Under the pieces are notes generated by a model that was given only the letters and a program-made list of their open reading frames with translations, had not been told where the DNA came from and did no database searches. 64,000 bases of DNA, from the NCBI RefSeq assembly GCF_003688405.1, contig NZ_REFC01000013.1:372001-436000 (forward strand), written 5' to 3'. Shown piece by piece: positions 14,798-24,154 of this stretch; the stretch's first letter is position 1; each line of letters opens with the position of its first letter. Origin of the DNA: Ulvibacter antarcticus. GTDB taxonomy: Bacteria; Bacteroidota; Bacteroidia; Flavobacteriales; Flavobacteriaceae. The position numbers were made by a program, and so were the translations under genes.

Positions 14798-15973
14798 ATG
14801 GAAACTAAAATCATTACACTTTTGACAATTTTAATAGGCCTTTCAGGCTTTTCACAACAGACCTACGTGCCAGACGACAACTTTGAACAAGCCTTGATTG
14901 ATCTTGGTTACGACACTGTTTTAGACGATTATGTAACAACTGCAGATATTAGCAGTGTTACAAGTCTAACTGTAGACAACATGAACATTGCAGACCTCAC
15001 CGGTATTGAAGATTTTGTCGCATTAACTTATATGAATTGCAGTGGAAACCTATTGACCAGTCTGGACCTTAGCCAGAATACAAACTTGGAAAATTTTAAC
15101 TGCAGCTTTAATCAAATAACAAGTTTAGATATAACTAATAACCTGGCGATTATTGCCGCTAATTGTAGAATGAACGAAATTGCTACTTTAAATGTAAGCC
15201 CTTTAGCTAATTTAACGGTTTTAAAATGCAGTGGAAATCCAATCAGTAGTTTAGACCTTACACAAAATAGTGCTTTGGAACAATTGGAATGTGGAGGTAA
15301 CCAACTTAATAGTCTGGATCTCACACAAAACCCATCACTATATTATTTGTTGTGTGCTGGAAATCCATTCTCCGAATTAAATGTGTCTCAGAACCCTTTA
15401 TTAGAGTATTTAGGCACAAACAACTGCGAATCATTGACAAGTTTAGACCTTTCACAAAATTTAGTTTTGAAGGAATTGTCTTGTGTCAATAACCTATTGA
15501 CCGAGTTGGACTTATCTATACAAACTGATTTAACATATCTTAATTGTAATGCCAATCAATTGACCAATTTAAACGTTAAAAATGGTAACAATACTAATGT
15601 AACATACTTTGTAGCCATGAATAACTCAAATCTTAACTGTATTACGGTTGATGATGTAGCTTATTCTACCACTAATTGGACAGATATTGATCCTCAGACC
15701 AGTTTTAATTTAGACTGCAGTCTGTCGGTTGGAGACCATGATCTGAATGAAAGTGTGGTTGTTTTTCCAAATCCGACAAAGGGTGTGCTTAACGTCTTGA
15801 TGGTGGAAGATGGTACTTATAACATATTGACAATGAGCGGTCAAATTCTAAAAACAGGATTGATTAACAATGGTGAGAACAGGATAGATGTCTCTTCTAT
15901 GGCTCAAGGCATTTATGTTTTAAATATTAAAACCATGAATGCTACACTTTCTAAAAAATTGATATTGAATTGA
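14798..15973 (+). CDS. Secreted leucine-rich-repeat protein with T9SS type A sorting domain
   Basis: The start is chosen at 14798 (METKIITLLTILIGLSGFSQ), a proper signal peptide; the frame is open from 14732. After an EF-like N-terminal segment (YVPDDNFEQALIDLGYD) come about nine repeats of 20-22 residues of the type L-x-x-L-x-C-x-x-N-x-L-x-x-L-D-L-x-x-N-x. This is the bacterial internalin/TpLRR style with Cys or Asn in the ladder. The last 75 residues (VFPNPTKGVLNV ... GIYVLNIKT ... KKLILN) are a T9SS sorting domain, so the protein is exported by T9SS to the surface or medium. It likely mediates binding; the partner is unknown. Confidence 0.88.
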   Translation: METKIITLLTILIGLSGFSQQTYVPDDNFEQALIDLGYDTVLDDYVTTADISSVTSLTVDNMNIADLTGIEDFVALTYMNCSGNLLTSLDLSQNTNLENFNCSFNQITSLDITNNLAIIAANCRMNEIATLNVSPLANLTVLKCSGNPISSLDLTQNSALEQLECGGNQLNSLDLTQNPSLYYLLCAGNPFSELNVSQNPLLEYLGTNNCESLTSLDLSQNLVLKELSCVNNLLTELDLSIQTDLTYLNCNANQLTNLNVKNGNNTNVTYFVAMNNSNLNCITVDDVAYSTTNWTDIDPQTSFNLDCSLSVGDHDLNESVVVFPNPTKGVLNVLMVEDGTYNILTMSGQILKTGLINNGENRIDVSSMAQGIYVLNIKTMNATLSKKLILN

Positions 15974-16080
15974 TAAACTGAGATTTTTTATTGAGATTTA
16001 AAAATGGAACAGCAATAGTAATCATTAGATTTTACAGCAGGAAATTAATTCTAAAGAGTAAAAACTAAATCCAAGATATT

Positions 16081-16968
16081 ATGAAACCAACTATAATCAT
16101 ATTGTTTGTCTTTTTTCTCTTGAATAGTTGTAAAAATGGAGAAAGTAATAAAAATTCTACTCAAGCAATTCAGGATAGTATAACAAATACTGAAACTAGG
16201 AATGTAGAAAAAACACAGCCTGAAGTTGAAGTTATAGTGAAAAATAATAAGTCAAAAGCTTCAAATCCCCAAGACGACTGGTATTGGAAGAATACTTTAA
16301 TGAGCAAAAATAACAAATTTGAGGCTTGGGATGAAGGAGAAGTTGAGCTGGTTATGACCTACAGGAAACAACAAAATGATGTACAGTCAAGAACTTTTAA
16401 AGTGGGAAGCATCACTTCCGAAGGGCTTGTAACTATTAATTTACCTAAAAATATAAAGACTGAAACAAAACTGGATAATTTGAACAATCTTGTTTTTTAC
16501 GACCTGCAAGACATTTCGAATCTAGAATATAAAAATCACAAAACAGGATATTTTTCTAATACCACTATAGGTGTTGAAAAGAACGGCATCACCATAGGAA
16601 ACTTAACGATTGGAAACTCGGTGCGAACAACTTATAACCTGACCAATCAGAGTACACTCACCATGGGAGATGAAGGTTATCTAGTTTACTTGGCTTACGT
16701 TGATGGAGATGCGGCAATGTTGGGGGATGAAATAAGAACGGATAAAGTGCGTAGGGATGGTACGAATACCATTGAAGCTAAGACAACTGTTGTTTATGAT
16801 TTAGGCTTTAAATCAGGTTGGAATTTCGTAAAAACTGAAATTATTGGCAGTTATGATTTGAAACACGAAAGAGGTTTGAATGCATCTTGGTTTAAAAAAC
16901 ATAATCACACTTTGGTTGAAGAAATGCCGTCTGATGCTGAGTATTTTTTCAGAAAAGAGTCAAAATAG
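16081..16968 (+). CDS. Hypothetical lipoprotein
   Basis: A 295-residue protein with a lipoprotein signal (MKPTIIILFVFFLLNSC, Cys17) and a Ser/Asn/Thr-rich linker to about residue 60. A beta-rich domain begins at DDWYWKNTLMSKNNKFEAWDEGEVELVMTYRK, and a C-terminal region carries YLVYLAYVDGDAAMLGDEI. No family recognised. It is the last intact gene of the accessory patch before the aminotransferase remnant, on the + strand like its neighbours, with a 107-bp gap from the leucine-rich-repeat gene. Confidence 0.72.
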   Translation: MKPTIIILFVFFLLNSCKNGESNKNSTQAIQDSITNTETRNVEKTQPEVEVIVKNNKSKASNPQDDWYWKNTLMSKNNKFEAWDEGEVELVMTYRKQQNDVQSRTFKVGSITSEGLVTINLPKNIKTETKLDNLNNLVFYDLQDISNLEYKNHKTGYFSNTTIGVEKNGITIGNLTIGNSVRTTYNLTNQSTLTMGDEGYLVYLAYVDGDAAMLGDEIRTDKVRRDGTNTIEAKTTVVYDLGFKSGWNFVKTEIIGSYDLKHERGLNASWFKKHNHTLVEEMPSDAEYFFRKESK

Positions 16969-16973
16969 TCGCC

Positions 16974-17174
16974 AACAATAGGTATTATTAAATGGTTGGG
17001 AGCATATTAGAAATTTAACGCCCTTAGAGAAGTTCCCTTGTGCAGTAATTCAAATAAAAAAGATTTATTCAGAAGCAATTTATGAACGTGATGTACATTT
17101 TCTTCCTTGGTAAAAATTAGATGGTCTGAAACTCAGCTGAAGAAAAGAGCGGTAAAATGGCAAGCATCATTTAG
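16974..17174 (+). pseudogene. Decayed 3' fragment of a DegT-type aminotransferase gene
   Basis: The translated fragments NGWEHIRNLTPLEKFP and SSLVKIRWSETQLKKRA match NGWEHLRNLTSMGNLP and SSLVKIGWTEAQVKERA of the intact aminotransferase at 12188-13381. They lie in different frames and are separated by stops (TAG near 16978, TAA near 17111). DNA similarity runs over about 200 bp, including a nearly exact stretch AAATGGTTGGGAGCAT. Only the C-terminal 70 or so codons remain. The divergence says the duplication is old. The 13382-16973 segment is therefore bracketed by two copies of the same gene end. Confidence 0.88.
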
Positions 17175-17225
17175 GATAAGCACTAATTAATGTAACTTAG
17201 CAATCAATCCTCATAGACCAACCTC

Positions 17226-17771
17226 ATGAAATTATTCAAATTTTTTATTAAAGCAGTTATTATAATTGGAGTTCTATTGTTTAGCGTAGACGGTTTTACT
17301 CAAACTACACAAATTGAAGTAATCGACAGCACAGCACAGAAACAACCCAGATTTAAGTTTGGTTGTGGCTTCGGACTTAGTTTTATTGGAGGCACCAATA
17401 TTAGCTTAGCACCAAATATTGCTTATCAATACAATGAGAAATTTAGTTTGGGTGTTGGAATACAGGGGAGTTATTCGGCAATCAAGAATTTGCAAAACAC
17501 AACCACTTTTGGGGCCAATATAATCACTCAATACACGCCAATTAAATTGTTAACCACATTAATCGAATTCGCAGAATTAAACGTTACCACAAAAACTGAA
17601 ACGGCGAATGGCGAAACAGAGGACAATTATTGGGATTCCGCTCTATTTGTAGGTGCTGGACTCAATATCACTGAAAATATATCGGTAGGCGCTAAGTATA
17701 ATGTGCTCTACGATTCAGACAAAAGTGTTTATACTAGTCCGGTGATTCCTTTCGTGAATATCTCCTTTTAA
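17226..17771 (+). CDS. Small secreted, barrel-like protein of unknown function
   Basis: A 181-residue protein with an N-terminal signal (about 1-26, FFIKAVIIIGVLLFSVDGFTQ). Alternating-hydrophobic strands follow (FGCGFGLSFIGGTNISLAPNIAYQYNEKFSLGVGIQGSYSAI ... WDSALFVGAGLNITENISVGAKYNVLYDSD ... VIPFVNISF). The terminal aromatic residue and the repeated strand-turn-strand pattern suggest an eight-stranded outer membrane barrel of the OmpA/OmpW type. No closer family is evident. It is monocistronic, convergent with ribB. Confidence 0.72.
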   Translation: MKLFKFFIKAVIIIGVLLFSVDGFTQTTQIEVIDSTAQKQPRFKFGCGFGLSFIGGTNISLAPNIAYQYNEKFSLGVGIQGSYSAIKNLQNTTTFGANIITQYTPIKLLTTLIEFAELNVTTKTETANGETEDNYWDSALFVGAGLNITENISVGAKYNVLYDSDKSVYTSPVIPFVNISF

Positions 17772-17841
17772 TGTTTGCTTGTTATACTGAAGGTAAATTC
17801 TGTGCTATAAATTGCCTTGAGAAGAATTTAGGTCTGAAAGA

Positions 17842-18990
17842 CTAGTAATTTACATATTCAGTAATTTCCAGTCCATAACCAATCATCCCAACACGTTTGG
17901 TTTGTGCGCTATTGGAAACCAATCGAATTTTATGAATTCCAAGATCATGTAATATCTGAGCGCCAATTCCAAAATCTTTATTATCCATCTCAATCCTAGG
18001 AGCTTTGGCAATCTCGTCATCACTTTGAGCCTCTTTCAGCTCAGATAATCTTTTTAGAAGATTTAACGACTGACTCTGTTGATTGATAAATACAATAGCC
18101 CCTTTTCCAGTTTTATTGATTACATTAAACATGTCATCAAGTTTTTGCTCTGCATTATTGGTAAGCGTTCCGAGGATATCACCATTCACTAAAGTGGCAT
18201 TTACACGCACTAAAACGGGCTCATTCACATCCCAGGATCCGCGAGTAAGTGCAATGTGTACCTGGTCATTTGTTGTTTGTTTGTAAGCTCTTAAGCGAAA
18301 ACTTCCGAAGCGGGTACTTATATTAAAATCTTCTTCCTTCCTAATCAAAGAATCATGTTCCATTCTGTATCCAACCAAATCTTCGATTGAAATAAGCTTT
18401 AAATCGAATTTCTTAGCAACTTCGACTAATTGAGGAAGTCTAGCCATGGTTCCATCTTCATTTAAAATCTCTACTAAAATACCAGCGGGCTCCAATCCGG
18501 CAAGTCTGGCTAAATCGATCGCAGCTTCAGTATGTCCGGTACGTCGTAAAACGCCTCCAGATTTTGCACGTAAAGGAAATATATGTCCGGGACGTCCTAA
18601 ATCACTTGGTTTCGTATTTTTATCTACCAATGATTTGATAGTCTTAGAGCGATCGTGAACTGAAATACCCGTCGTGCATCCATGACCAATCAAGTCGATT
18701 GAAACTGTAAATTGAGTATGGTGTAAAACGGTATTATTCTCAACCATCATGTTTAAATCCAGCTCCTTACAGCGCTCCTCTGTTAAGGGTGCACAAATCA
18801 ATCCGCGACCGTTCGTGGCCATAAAATTGATCATTTCGGGAGTCACCATTTCTGCAGCAGCAATAAAATCACCTTCATTCTCGCGATTTTCGTCGTCGAC
18901 AACAATAATGATCTTGCCATTTCGAATGTCTTCAATAGCTTCGGAAATGGTATTTAATTTGATGGAAGTACCGTTTTTCGTGGTAATCAT
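17842..18990 (-). CDS. ribB: 3,4-dihydroxy-2-butanone-4-phosphate synthase with degenerate GTP cyclohydrolase II domain
   Basis: Residues 1-200 are a complete RibB domain: [16 protein letters not shown] with the acidic metal/substrate site, [46 protein letters not shown]. It makes the four-carbon unit of riboflavin from ribulose-5-phosphate. Residues 205-382 align with GTP cyclohydrolase II, but the zinc cysteines are lost: the HSEC and RCDCG positions read VNAT and LTNNAE. The QEGRGIGL loop reads QQSQSLNL. That half is thus unlikely to open GTP and may be structural or regulatory. A separate RibA is expected elsewhere. Monocistronic. Confidence 0.92.
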   Translation of the reverse strand: MITTKNGTSIKLNTISEAIEDIRNGKIIIVVDDENRENEGDFIAAAEMVTPEMINFMATNGRGLICAPLTEERCKELDLNMMVENNTVLHHTQFTVSIDLIGHGCTTGISVHDRSKTIKSLVDKNTKPSDLGRPGHIFPLRAKSGGVLRRTGHTEAAIDLARLAGLEPAGILVEILNEDGTMARLPQLVEVAKKFDLKLISIEDLVGYRMEHDSLIRKEEDFNISTRFGSFRLRAYKQTTNDQVHIALTRGSWDVNEPVLVRVNATLVNGDILGTLTNNAEQKLDDMFNVINKTGKGAIVFINQQSQSLNLLKRLSELKEAQSDDEIAKAPRIEMDNKDFGIGAQILHDLGIHKIRLVSNSAQTKRVGMIGYGLEITEYVNY

Positions 18991-19062
18991 AACATTTTTT
19001 TAGATGCTGCAAAGATAATAAATAGGAATAAGCTGTGCCCAATTCGCGATTGTATTTTCGAA

Positions 19063-20514
19063 TTATTCGGGGAGCTCATTATCAGATGCTTTCTTTCCAA
19101 AAAGCCTGCCTATTCGTTGCACAAATGAATCGATATCAAAAATACCTTGATCTGTGGTGGCTCTATATGTAAGCCAAACGCTCAATGGGAGCATAATCAC
19201 CGTACTCAACCAAGTGGCGATAAAAGGGTGAAGTGTTCCATCTTCAGCACTGTTTTTAGCAAATATTCCAATAAAATGATAGGTAAGAAAAAGTACAATA
19301 GCGACCACCATCGGTAGTCCCATGCCTCCTTTTCGAATTATCGCACCTAGGGGAGCACCCACAAAAAACAGAATGATGCAGGCAAAAGCCAATACATACT
19401 TATCATGCAAGGCCATTTCAAACTTATTGAGTCGCTTCGTTTTTACCTTAAATTCGTTTTTCTTAGAACCAACTGATTGGATAGTTCCTTTTATGTTATT
19501 TAAGGCCATATCGACGATTTCTGCTTGTCTTTTCTTCGGAAAAATATTCAGTATGGTTTCGAGCGTATCGGTAGACACCGAATCTATTTTGGTATAATCA
19601 CTAAATTTTGAAACTCCACTTCGATAGTACATGTTTTCAGAAAACAATCGAATATCCTTCGAATAGCTCACCGATAGCGAATCAATCTCCACAAATAGTT
19701 CGCTCATTTTATACATGTTCTGATTGGAAAGCTCGTTCTCCTTCTCTACATCAGTATTATTAAACGCTGTGAGGTCAATATTAATCGCATATTCTTCAAA
19801 ATAACTTTTTGCGAAAGGCTGTCGTAACTGCTTTTTAGGGTCCTTCTGTTGTACATCGTCATAGTAATTCCCGTCTTTCAGAATAAGAGATAAAGTATTG
19901 CTTCCTTCTTCACTAGCTAATTCTCCGTTGTCTGCAATGATTACTGTGAAATTACCATTGGGTCTTGAAGGATCTTTTTTATGTATTACAACATCCTTCA
20001 GGAACTGATCCCGATCTCCGCTCTTTTCGCCTACTTTAATATTGAAATCATCACCTATCTGACTAAACTGTCCTTCGGCAATAACCATCGACGGACTCAC
20101 TTGAGCAATATTTCTTCTTAAATTTTGCCATTTGTATTCAGACCAAGGGATTACATTATTAGCAAATAAGAAGGCGGTAAAACTTAGAAGTAGGATAAAA
20201 ACAGTAAGACTCCGCATAGCACGTTGCAACGAAATTCCTGTAGATTTCATGGCGGCGAATTCGTAGTTTTCAGAAAAATTTCCAAAAACCATCAAGGAGG
20301 TCACCAATATTGTTAGTGGGAGCACGAGTGGAATAAGTCGCGGTGAGACAAACCACAAAAATTTTAAGACAATCCAGATATCCAGGTCTTTACCCGCAAG
20401 TTCATTGATGTAGAGCCAAATAGTCTGTAGTACAAAAATGAACATTAAAATAATGAAGACGCTAAAAAACGTCTTCAGGTAAGTCACTAATATGTAGCGG
20501 TCTAATATCTTCAA
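19063..20514 (-). CDS. LptF/LptG-family permease (YjgP/YjgQ)
   Basis: A 483-residue inner membrane protein. It starts MKILDRYILVTYLKTFFSVFIILMFIFVLQTIW, the family hallmark. Three N-terminal helices are followed by a large periplasmic jellyroll (about 130-360, interrupted by a coiled region), then three C-terminal helices (KYVLAFACIILFFVGAPLGAIIRKGGMGLPMVVAIVLFLTYHFIGIF). In the Lpt system such subunits extract LPS from the inner membrane for transport to the outer membrane. It lies 9 bp downstream of the LolA-like gene, both being part of envelope lipid trafficking. Confidence 0.92.
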   Translation of the reverse strand: MKILDRYILVTYLKTFFSVFIILMFIFVLQTIWLYINELAGKDLDIWIVLKFLWFVSPRLIPLVLPLTILVTSLMVFGNFSENYEFAAMKSTGISLQRAMRSLTVFILLLSFTAFLFANNVIPWSEYKWQNLRRNIAQVSPSMVIAEGQFSQIGDDFNIKVGEKSGDRDQFLKDVVIHKKDPSRPNGNFTVIIADNGELASEEGSNTLSLILKDGNYYDDVQQKDPKKQLRQPFAKSYFEEYAINIDLTAFNNTDVEKENELSNQNMYKMSELFVEIDSLSVSYSKDIRLFSENMYYRSGVSKFSDYTKIDSVSTDTLETILNIFPKKRQAEIVDMALNNIKGTIQSVGSKKNEFKVKTKRLNKFEMALHDKYVLAFACIILFFVGAPLGAIIRKGGMGLPMVVAIVLFLTYHFIGIFAKNSAEDGTLHPFIATWLSTVIMLPLSVWLTYRATTDQGIFDIDSFVQRIGRLFGKKASDNELPE

Positions 20515-20523
20515 AACACAGCT

Positions 20524-21165
20524 TTAATCAAGCTTGTTGATGTAATATCCTTCCTGCTTGAATTTTGCTTCGTCAAATGTAAACAAGGTTTTCGAAAGAG
20601 GCTGGTTGGTTTTAAACGAATTTACAGTCAATGTATATTTCGTTCCCTTAGCATCAGTTTGAATAAGCTTGTAAATGTGCTTTGTTTGTACATCTATTCC
20701 TAAAAGAATGTCTTTTATTTCTGCTTTGGAATCGATCGGAGTTAATTTAATAAACTGAACTTTTCTCCCTTTCAGGTTTTGTTCAATGTCCATTTTATAA
20801 TTATAACCGCTCTCGTAAAAAGTGAGCATTTTCGAAGGCGTTATTTCTTTATCATCCTGAGCACTATACTTTGAAATAGTTACTTCCTCGTCTTCAGGAA
20901 CTATGGTGTAAATATTTTTCCCATCAAATAGACGAGTGGTTCCAAGCATATTAAGAACATACTTATTTCCGGATAATGATACATCACCACGGGTCTCTTG
21001 ATTAACGTCTTCTTTAGAATTATTCAGATTATACTTAAAATCGATCTGAATATTGTCGTAACTCTTCGCTTTTGCTGAAACTTCATTCAACAATGCCTTC
21101 GCACTTTGAGCGTTCGCAATTGAAAAAGTGAAAACTGCCAGTAGTAAAAGGAACGTATTTTTCAT
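20524..21165 (-). CDS. LolA-like periplasmic outer-membrane lipoprotein carrier
   Basis: A 213-residue protein with a signal peptide (MKNTFLLLLAVFTFSIANAQ) and a single LolA/LppX-type beta-sheet domain (LLNEVSAKAKSYDNIQIDFKYNLNNSKED ... TRGDVSLSGNKYVLNMLGTTRLFDGKNIYTIVPEDEEVTISKY). LolA carries lipoproteins across the periplasm. It lies 1 bp from the FtsK gene stop and 9 bp before the LptF/G gene, forming ftsK-lolA-lptFG. Confidence 0.88.
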   Translation of the reverse strand: MKNTFLLLLAVFTFSIANAQSAKALLNEVSAKAKSYDNIQIDFKYNLNNSKEDVNQETRGDVSLSGNKYVLNMLGTTRLFDGKNIYTIVPEDEEVTISKYSAQDDKEITPSKMLTFYESGYNYKMDIEQNLKGRKVQFIKLTPIDSKAEIKDILLGIDVQTKHIYKLIQTDAKGTKYTLTVNSFKTNQPLSKTLFTFDEAKFKQEGYYINKLD

Positions 21166-21166
21166 T

Positions 21167-23569
21167 TTAGGTATTATTTTCGTTATCTAATAGTTGGTTT
21201 AATGCTTCAATAGTTGGAACGAGCACTTGCCTTGCCTTACTTCCTTCAAATTGTCCTACAATACCTGCTGCCTCTAATTGATCTATAATTCTGCCTGCGC
21301 GATTGTAACCTAATTTCAGTTTTCGTTGCAAAAGAGATGCAGAGCCTTGTTGAGCAATAACCAATACTTCGGCTGCCTCTCTAAATTTATTGTCTCGTTC
21401 GTCGATATTAATATCAAGATTTGTGCCACCTTCTTCACCGACGTACTCAGGTAATTGATGCGCTTCAGGGTAAGCTTTTTGGGAACCTATATACTCAGTA
21501 ATATCAGCCACTTCGGGAGTGTCCACGAAAGCACATTGTAAACGAATTAGATCGTTTCCTTGAGTATATAACATATCACCTCGACCTATTAGCTGATCGG
21601 CTCCTGAACCATCTAAAATAGTACGCGAATCTATCTTACTTGTCACTCTAAAAGCAATTCTGGCGGGGAAATTCGCTTTAATAATTCCCGTAATCACATT
21701 CACCGACGGACGCTGGGTGGCGATGATCAAGTGAATCCCAATAGCACGCGCCAATTGTGCCAGACGAGCAATTGGGGTTTCTACCTCTTTTCCGGCAGTC
21801 ATGATAAGATCTGCGAACTCGTCTACTACAAGTACTATATAGGGTAGAAAATGATGCCCTTCATTAGGATTGAGCTTGCGGGCTTTAAATTTTGTGTTGT
21901 ATTCCTTAATATTACGAACCATCGCATCTTTAAGCAAGTCGTAACGATTATCCATTTCAATACAAAGTGAGTTTAGCGTATGTACTACTTTGGTTGTGTC
22001 TGTAATGATAGCTTCTTCGGTATCCGGCAATTTTGCCAGAAAATGTCGCTCAATTTTATTGAAAAGAGTAAGTTCTACTTTTTTTGGATCGACCAGAACG
22101 AATTTCACTTCGGCGGGGTGTCTTTTATAGATCAATGAAGTTAGAATAGCATTCAAACCAACCGATTTCCCTTGCCCAGTAGCCCCAGCCATTAATAAGT
22201 GAGGCATCTTAGCAAGATCGACCACAAAGGTTTCGTTGCTAATGGTTTTTCCTAGTGCTAGCGGAAGCTCCATTTCTGCATTCTGAAATTTCGGTGAAGC
22301 AATCACTGAACGCATAGAAACCGTTTTAGGATTTTTATTAGGAACCTCAATTCCAATAGTTCCACGCCCCGGAATAGGAGCGATGATACGAATTCCTAGT
22401 GCCGAGAGTGATAATGCAATATCGTCTTCTAGATTCTTGATCTTCGAAATTCTAATTCCAGCCTCAGGTACAATTTCGTACAAGGTAACCGTTGGTCCAA
22501 CCGTTGCTTTAATGCTTGCAATCCCGATTTTATAGTTACTAAGCGTATCGACAATACGATTTTTATTTTCTTCGAGTTCTTCCTGATTGATGGTAATTCC
22601 GCCACCAGAAGTATGGTCTCTTAATAGCTCAATGGTTGGAAACTTATAATTGCTTAGCTCTAATCTAGGGTCGAATTCCCCATAATCCTTTACTAGTTTA
22701 TCACTTAAATTCTCAGAAACAGTTTCTTCTTCGACGGCTTGTTCTACTTCCATGTCGAGATCACCTTCGATTTCAGATTTAAGAACGATTTTTTCCAATG
22801 GGTTGTTTTCTACTTTCTTTTCTGAAAGATCCAATGGTTTTGCGGTTGCTTCAGTAGTTGGTTTTATCTCTTCTGAAGGCTTTTTTGAACTAATACTAGT
22901 ACCAGTTTCAGAATCAATTGCAATATCTTCCGAAGCATTAGCAACTCCTTCCGAAGAAAAATCGGAAGCTATATCTTTTTTAGTACGTTTCAATGCAGTA
23001 GCAATCTTTTCGGGCGTAACTTTTAATCGCATTACAGCATATGCGATCAGTAAAAAGGTCATTACAAGGATAGCTCCAAGAAGACCTAGATAATCTTGCA
23101 TTAGATCGTTAATTTCGTATCCAAATATCCCGCTAAGCAATGAATTTTTTGAAGTAAAGAAACCGAACAAAACTGATATCCAAAGCATTACGAGTATGCC
23201 CCAAAACCAGAATTTCAGTAGTTGCTTTTTAGGATAATCGAAAAAATAGTATATTCCGGTTAGTGTGATGAGAACCGCAGGAATAAAGGAGGAAATTCCG
23301 AAGCCATTATATATAAAAAAGTGACCGACATTGGTCCCAAACTTATTTAGCCAGTTTTTAGTGACTAATTCACGATCGGTTATATCGCCGACCAGGCTGT
23401 GATCTGCCTGCCAGGTAAAGAAATAGGAAATAAAAGAGAAAACAAGCGCTAATCCAAGTAGAAAAAGAAAACTACCCAACAATATTTTTTGCTGTTTGGA
23501 GAGTGTAAAGGACACTTTCTTTGAAGGTGTTTTGGGTTTTTTAGATGTAGCTGACTTTTTCTTGGCCAT
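21167..23569 (-). CDS. ftsK: FtsK/SpoIIIE DNA translocase
   Basis: An 800-residue protein. Four membrane helices lie between about residues 28 and 190, followed by an acidic linker (about 195-300). The alpha/beta motor has Walker A GATGQGKSVGL (about 462-472) and Walker B VLVVDEFADLI (about 578-588). The C-terminal gamma winged helix (about 730-795, VIAQQGSASLLQRKLKLGYNRAGRIIDQLEAAGIV) recognises KOPS-like DNA motifs. It pumps chromosome termini through the septum and activates XerCD resolution. A CAAAAATA box upstream (23592-23599) reads TATTTTTG on its strand. First gene of the ftsK-lolA-lptFG unit. Confidence 0.97.
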   Translation of the reverse strand: MAKKKSATSKKPKTPSKKVSFTLSKQQKILLGSFLFLLGLALVFSFISYFFTWQADHSLVGDITDRELVTKNWLNKFGTNVGHFFIYNGFGISSFIPAVLITLTGIYYFFDYPKKQLLKFWFWGILVMLWISVLFGFFTSKNSLLSGIFGYEINDLMQDYLGLLGAILVMTFLLIAYAVMRLKVTPEKIATALKRTKKDIASDFSSEGVANASEDIAIDSETGTSISSKKPSEEIKPTTEATAKPLDLSEKKVENNPLEKIVLKSEIEGDLDMEVEQAVEEETVSENLSDKLVKDYGEFDPRLELSNYKFPTIELLRDHTSGGGITINQEELEENKNRIVDTLSNYKIGIASIKATVGPTVTLYEIVPEAGIRISKIKNLEDDIALSLSALGIRIIAPIPGRGTIGIEVPNKNPKTVSMRSVIASPKFQNAEMELPLALGKTISNETFVVDLAKMPHLLMAGATGQGKSVGLNAILTSLIYKRHPAEVKFVLVDPKKVELTLFNKIERHFLAKLPDTEEAIITDTTKVVHTLNSLCIEMDNRYDLLKDAMVRNIKEYNTKFKARKLNPNEGHHFLPYIVLVVDEFADLIMTAGKEVETPIARLAQLARAIGIHLIIATQRPSVNVITGIIKANFPARIAFRVTSKIDSRTILDGSGADQLIGRGDMLYTQGNDLIRLQCAFVDTPEVADITEYIGSQKAYPEAHQLPEYVGEEGGTNLDINIDERDNKFREAAEVLVIAQQGSASLLQRKLKLGYNRAGRIIDQLEAAGIVGQFEGSKARQVLVPTIEALNQLLDNENNT

Positions 23570-23591
23570 TTAAGGTAGGTTGACTTTTGAG

Positions 23592-23599
23592 CAAAAATA
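23592..23599 (-). promoter_or_regulatory. -7 box TATTTTTG of ftsK operon
   Basis: Minus-strand TATTTTTG (TAnnTTTG) about 23 bp before the ftsK ATG. A TTTG lies 16 bp further upstream, slightly shorter than the usual spacing. Confidence 0.5.
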
Positions 23600-23692
23600 C
23601 AATAACAAAACGTGCCAAACTAAAGAAAATTTTATAAAAGATAGAAGGATATTAAGCGAATCATAATTTGATATAATTCATTTTAAGGAAGG

Positions 23693-24121
23693 CTAATTTC
23701 TACTAGCGCTTGTTCGACTTTCCCCAAGATGGACCTCAAACATCGCCGTTGTTTTAACTTCCTCCGCAGTCTGTGTAGGAGTTTTTGGACTTTGTCTAAT
23801 TTGGTCGTTTCGCTCATCCTGTTTCTTGTCACGTTGCGTAAATTCATAGTGTTTATAGCCATATGTGACAAGTATTAGTACGATTAAAAGCCAGTTTAAT
23901 TTAACCAGCGTTTTTATCTGTAGGTAATAAGCGATAAAAAATGATGCGATAAAGGCAATTCCTCCAAACATTACTCCGTAACCTACAACAATAGCTCCGC
24001 CCGCCAGACCTTGATTTTTACCTGCATCTATCCATCCCGCGAAAAAGAGACCAGCAATAAAGAAGGCTAAAAGCATTAAAATGTAAAATCCAATGCAGGC
24101 GGGTTTTAGTAGTTTTTTCAT
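23693..24121 (-). CDS. Small hypothetical membrane protein
   Basis: A 142-residue protein with three predicted membrane helices: about residues 9-30 (CIGFYILMLLAFFIAGLFFAGW), 40-66 (GGAIVVGYGVMFGGIAFIASFFIAYYL) and 74-91 (KLNWLLIVLILVTYGYKH). A charged cytoplasmic tail follows (QRDKKQDERNDQIRQ). No family recognised. It follows the unknown secreted protein and the von Willebrand A protein on the same strand with a 33-bp gap, so the three may be co-transcribed. Confidence 0.7.
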   Translation of the reverse strand: MKKLLKPACIGFYILMLLAFFIAGLFFAGWIDAGKNQGLAGGAIVVGYGVMFGGIAFIASFFIAYYLQIKTLVKLNWLLIVLILVTYGYKHYEFTQRDKKQDERNDQIRQSPKTPTQTAEEVKTTAMFEVHLGESRTSASRN

Positions 24122-24154
24122 GATTTTTTTGTTTAAAAGAACTCTAATTTTATA

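Noticed and set aside
13382-17225. Integrative element or genomic island.
   Set aside because: No integrase, transposase or clear attachment repeats. Only the aminotransferase remnant supports past rearrangement, and it is too diverged to be an att site.
18991-19062. FMN riboswitch upstream of ribB.
   Set aside because: The gap is only 72 bp and shows none of the conserved FMN aptamer blocks.
22752-23093. Antisense 113-codon open frame inside ftsK.
   Set aside because: It is a shadow of the acidic low-complexity linker of FtsK; no independent start signal or family match.
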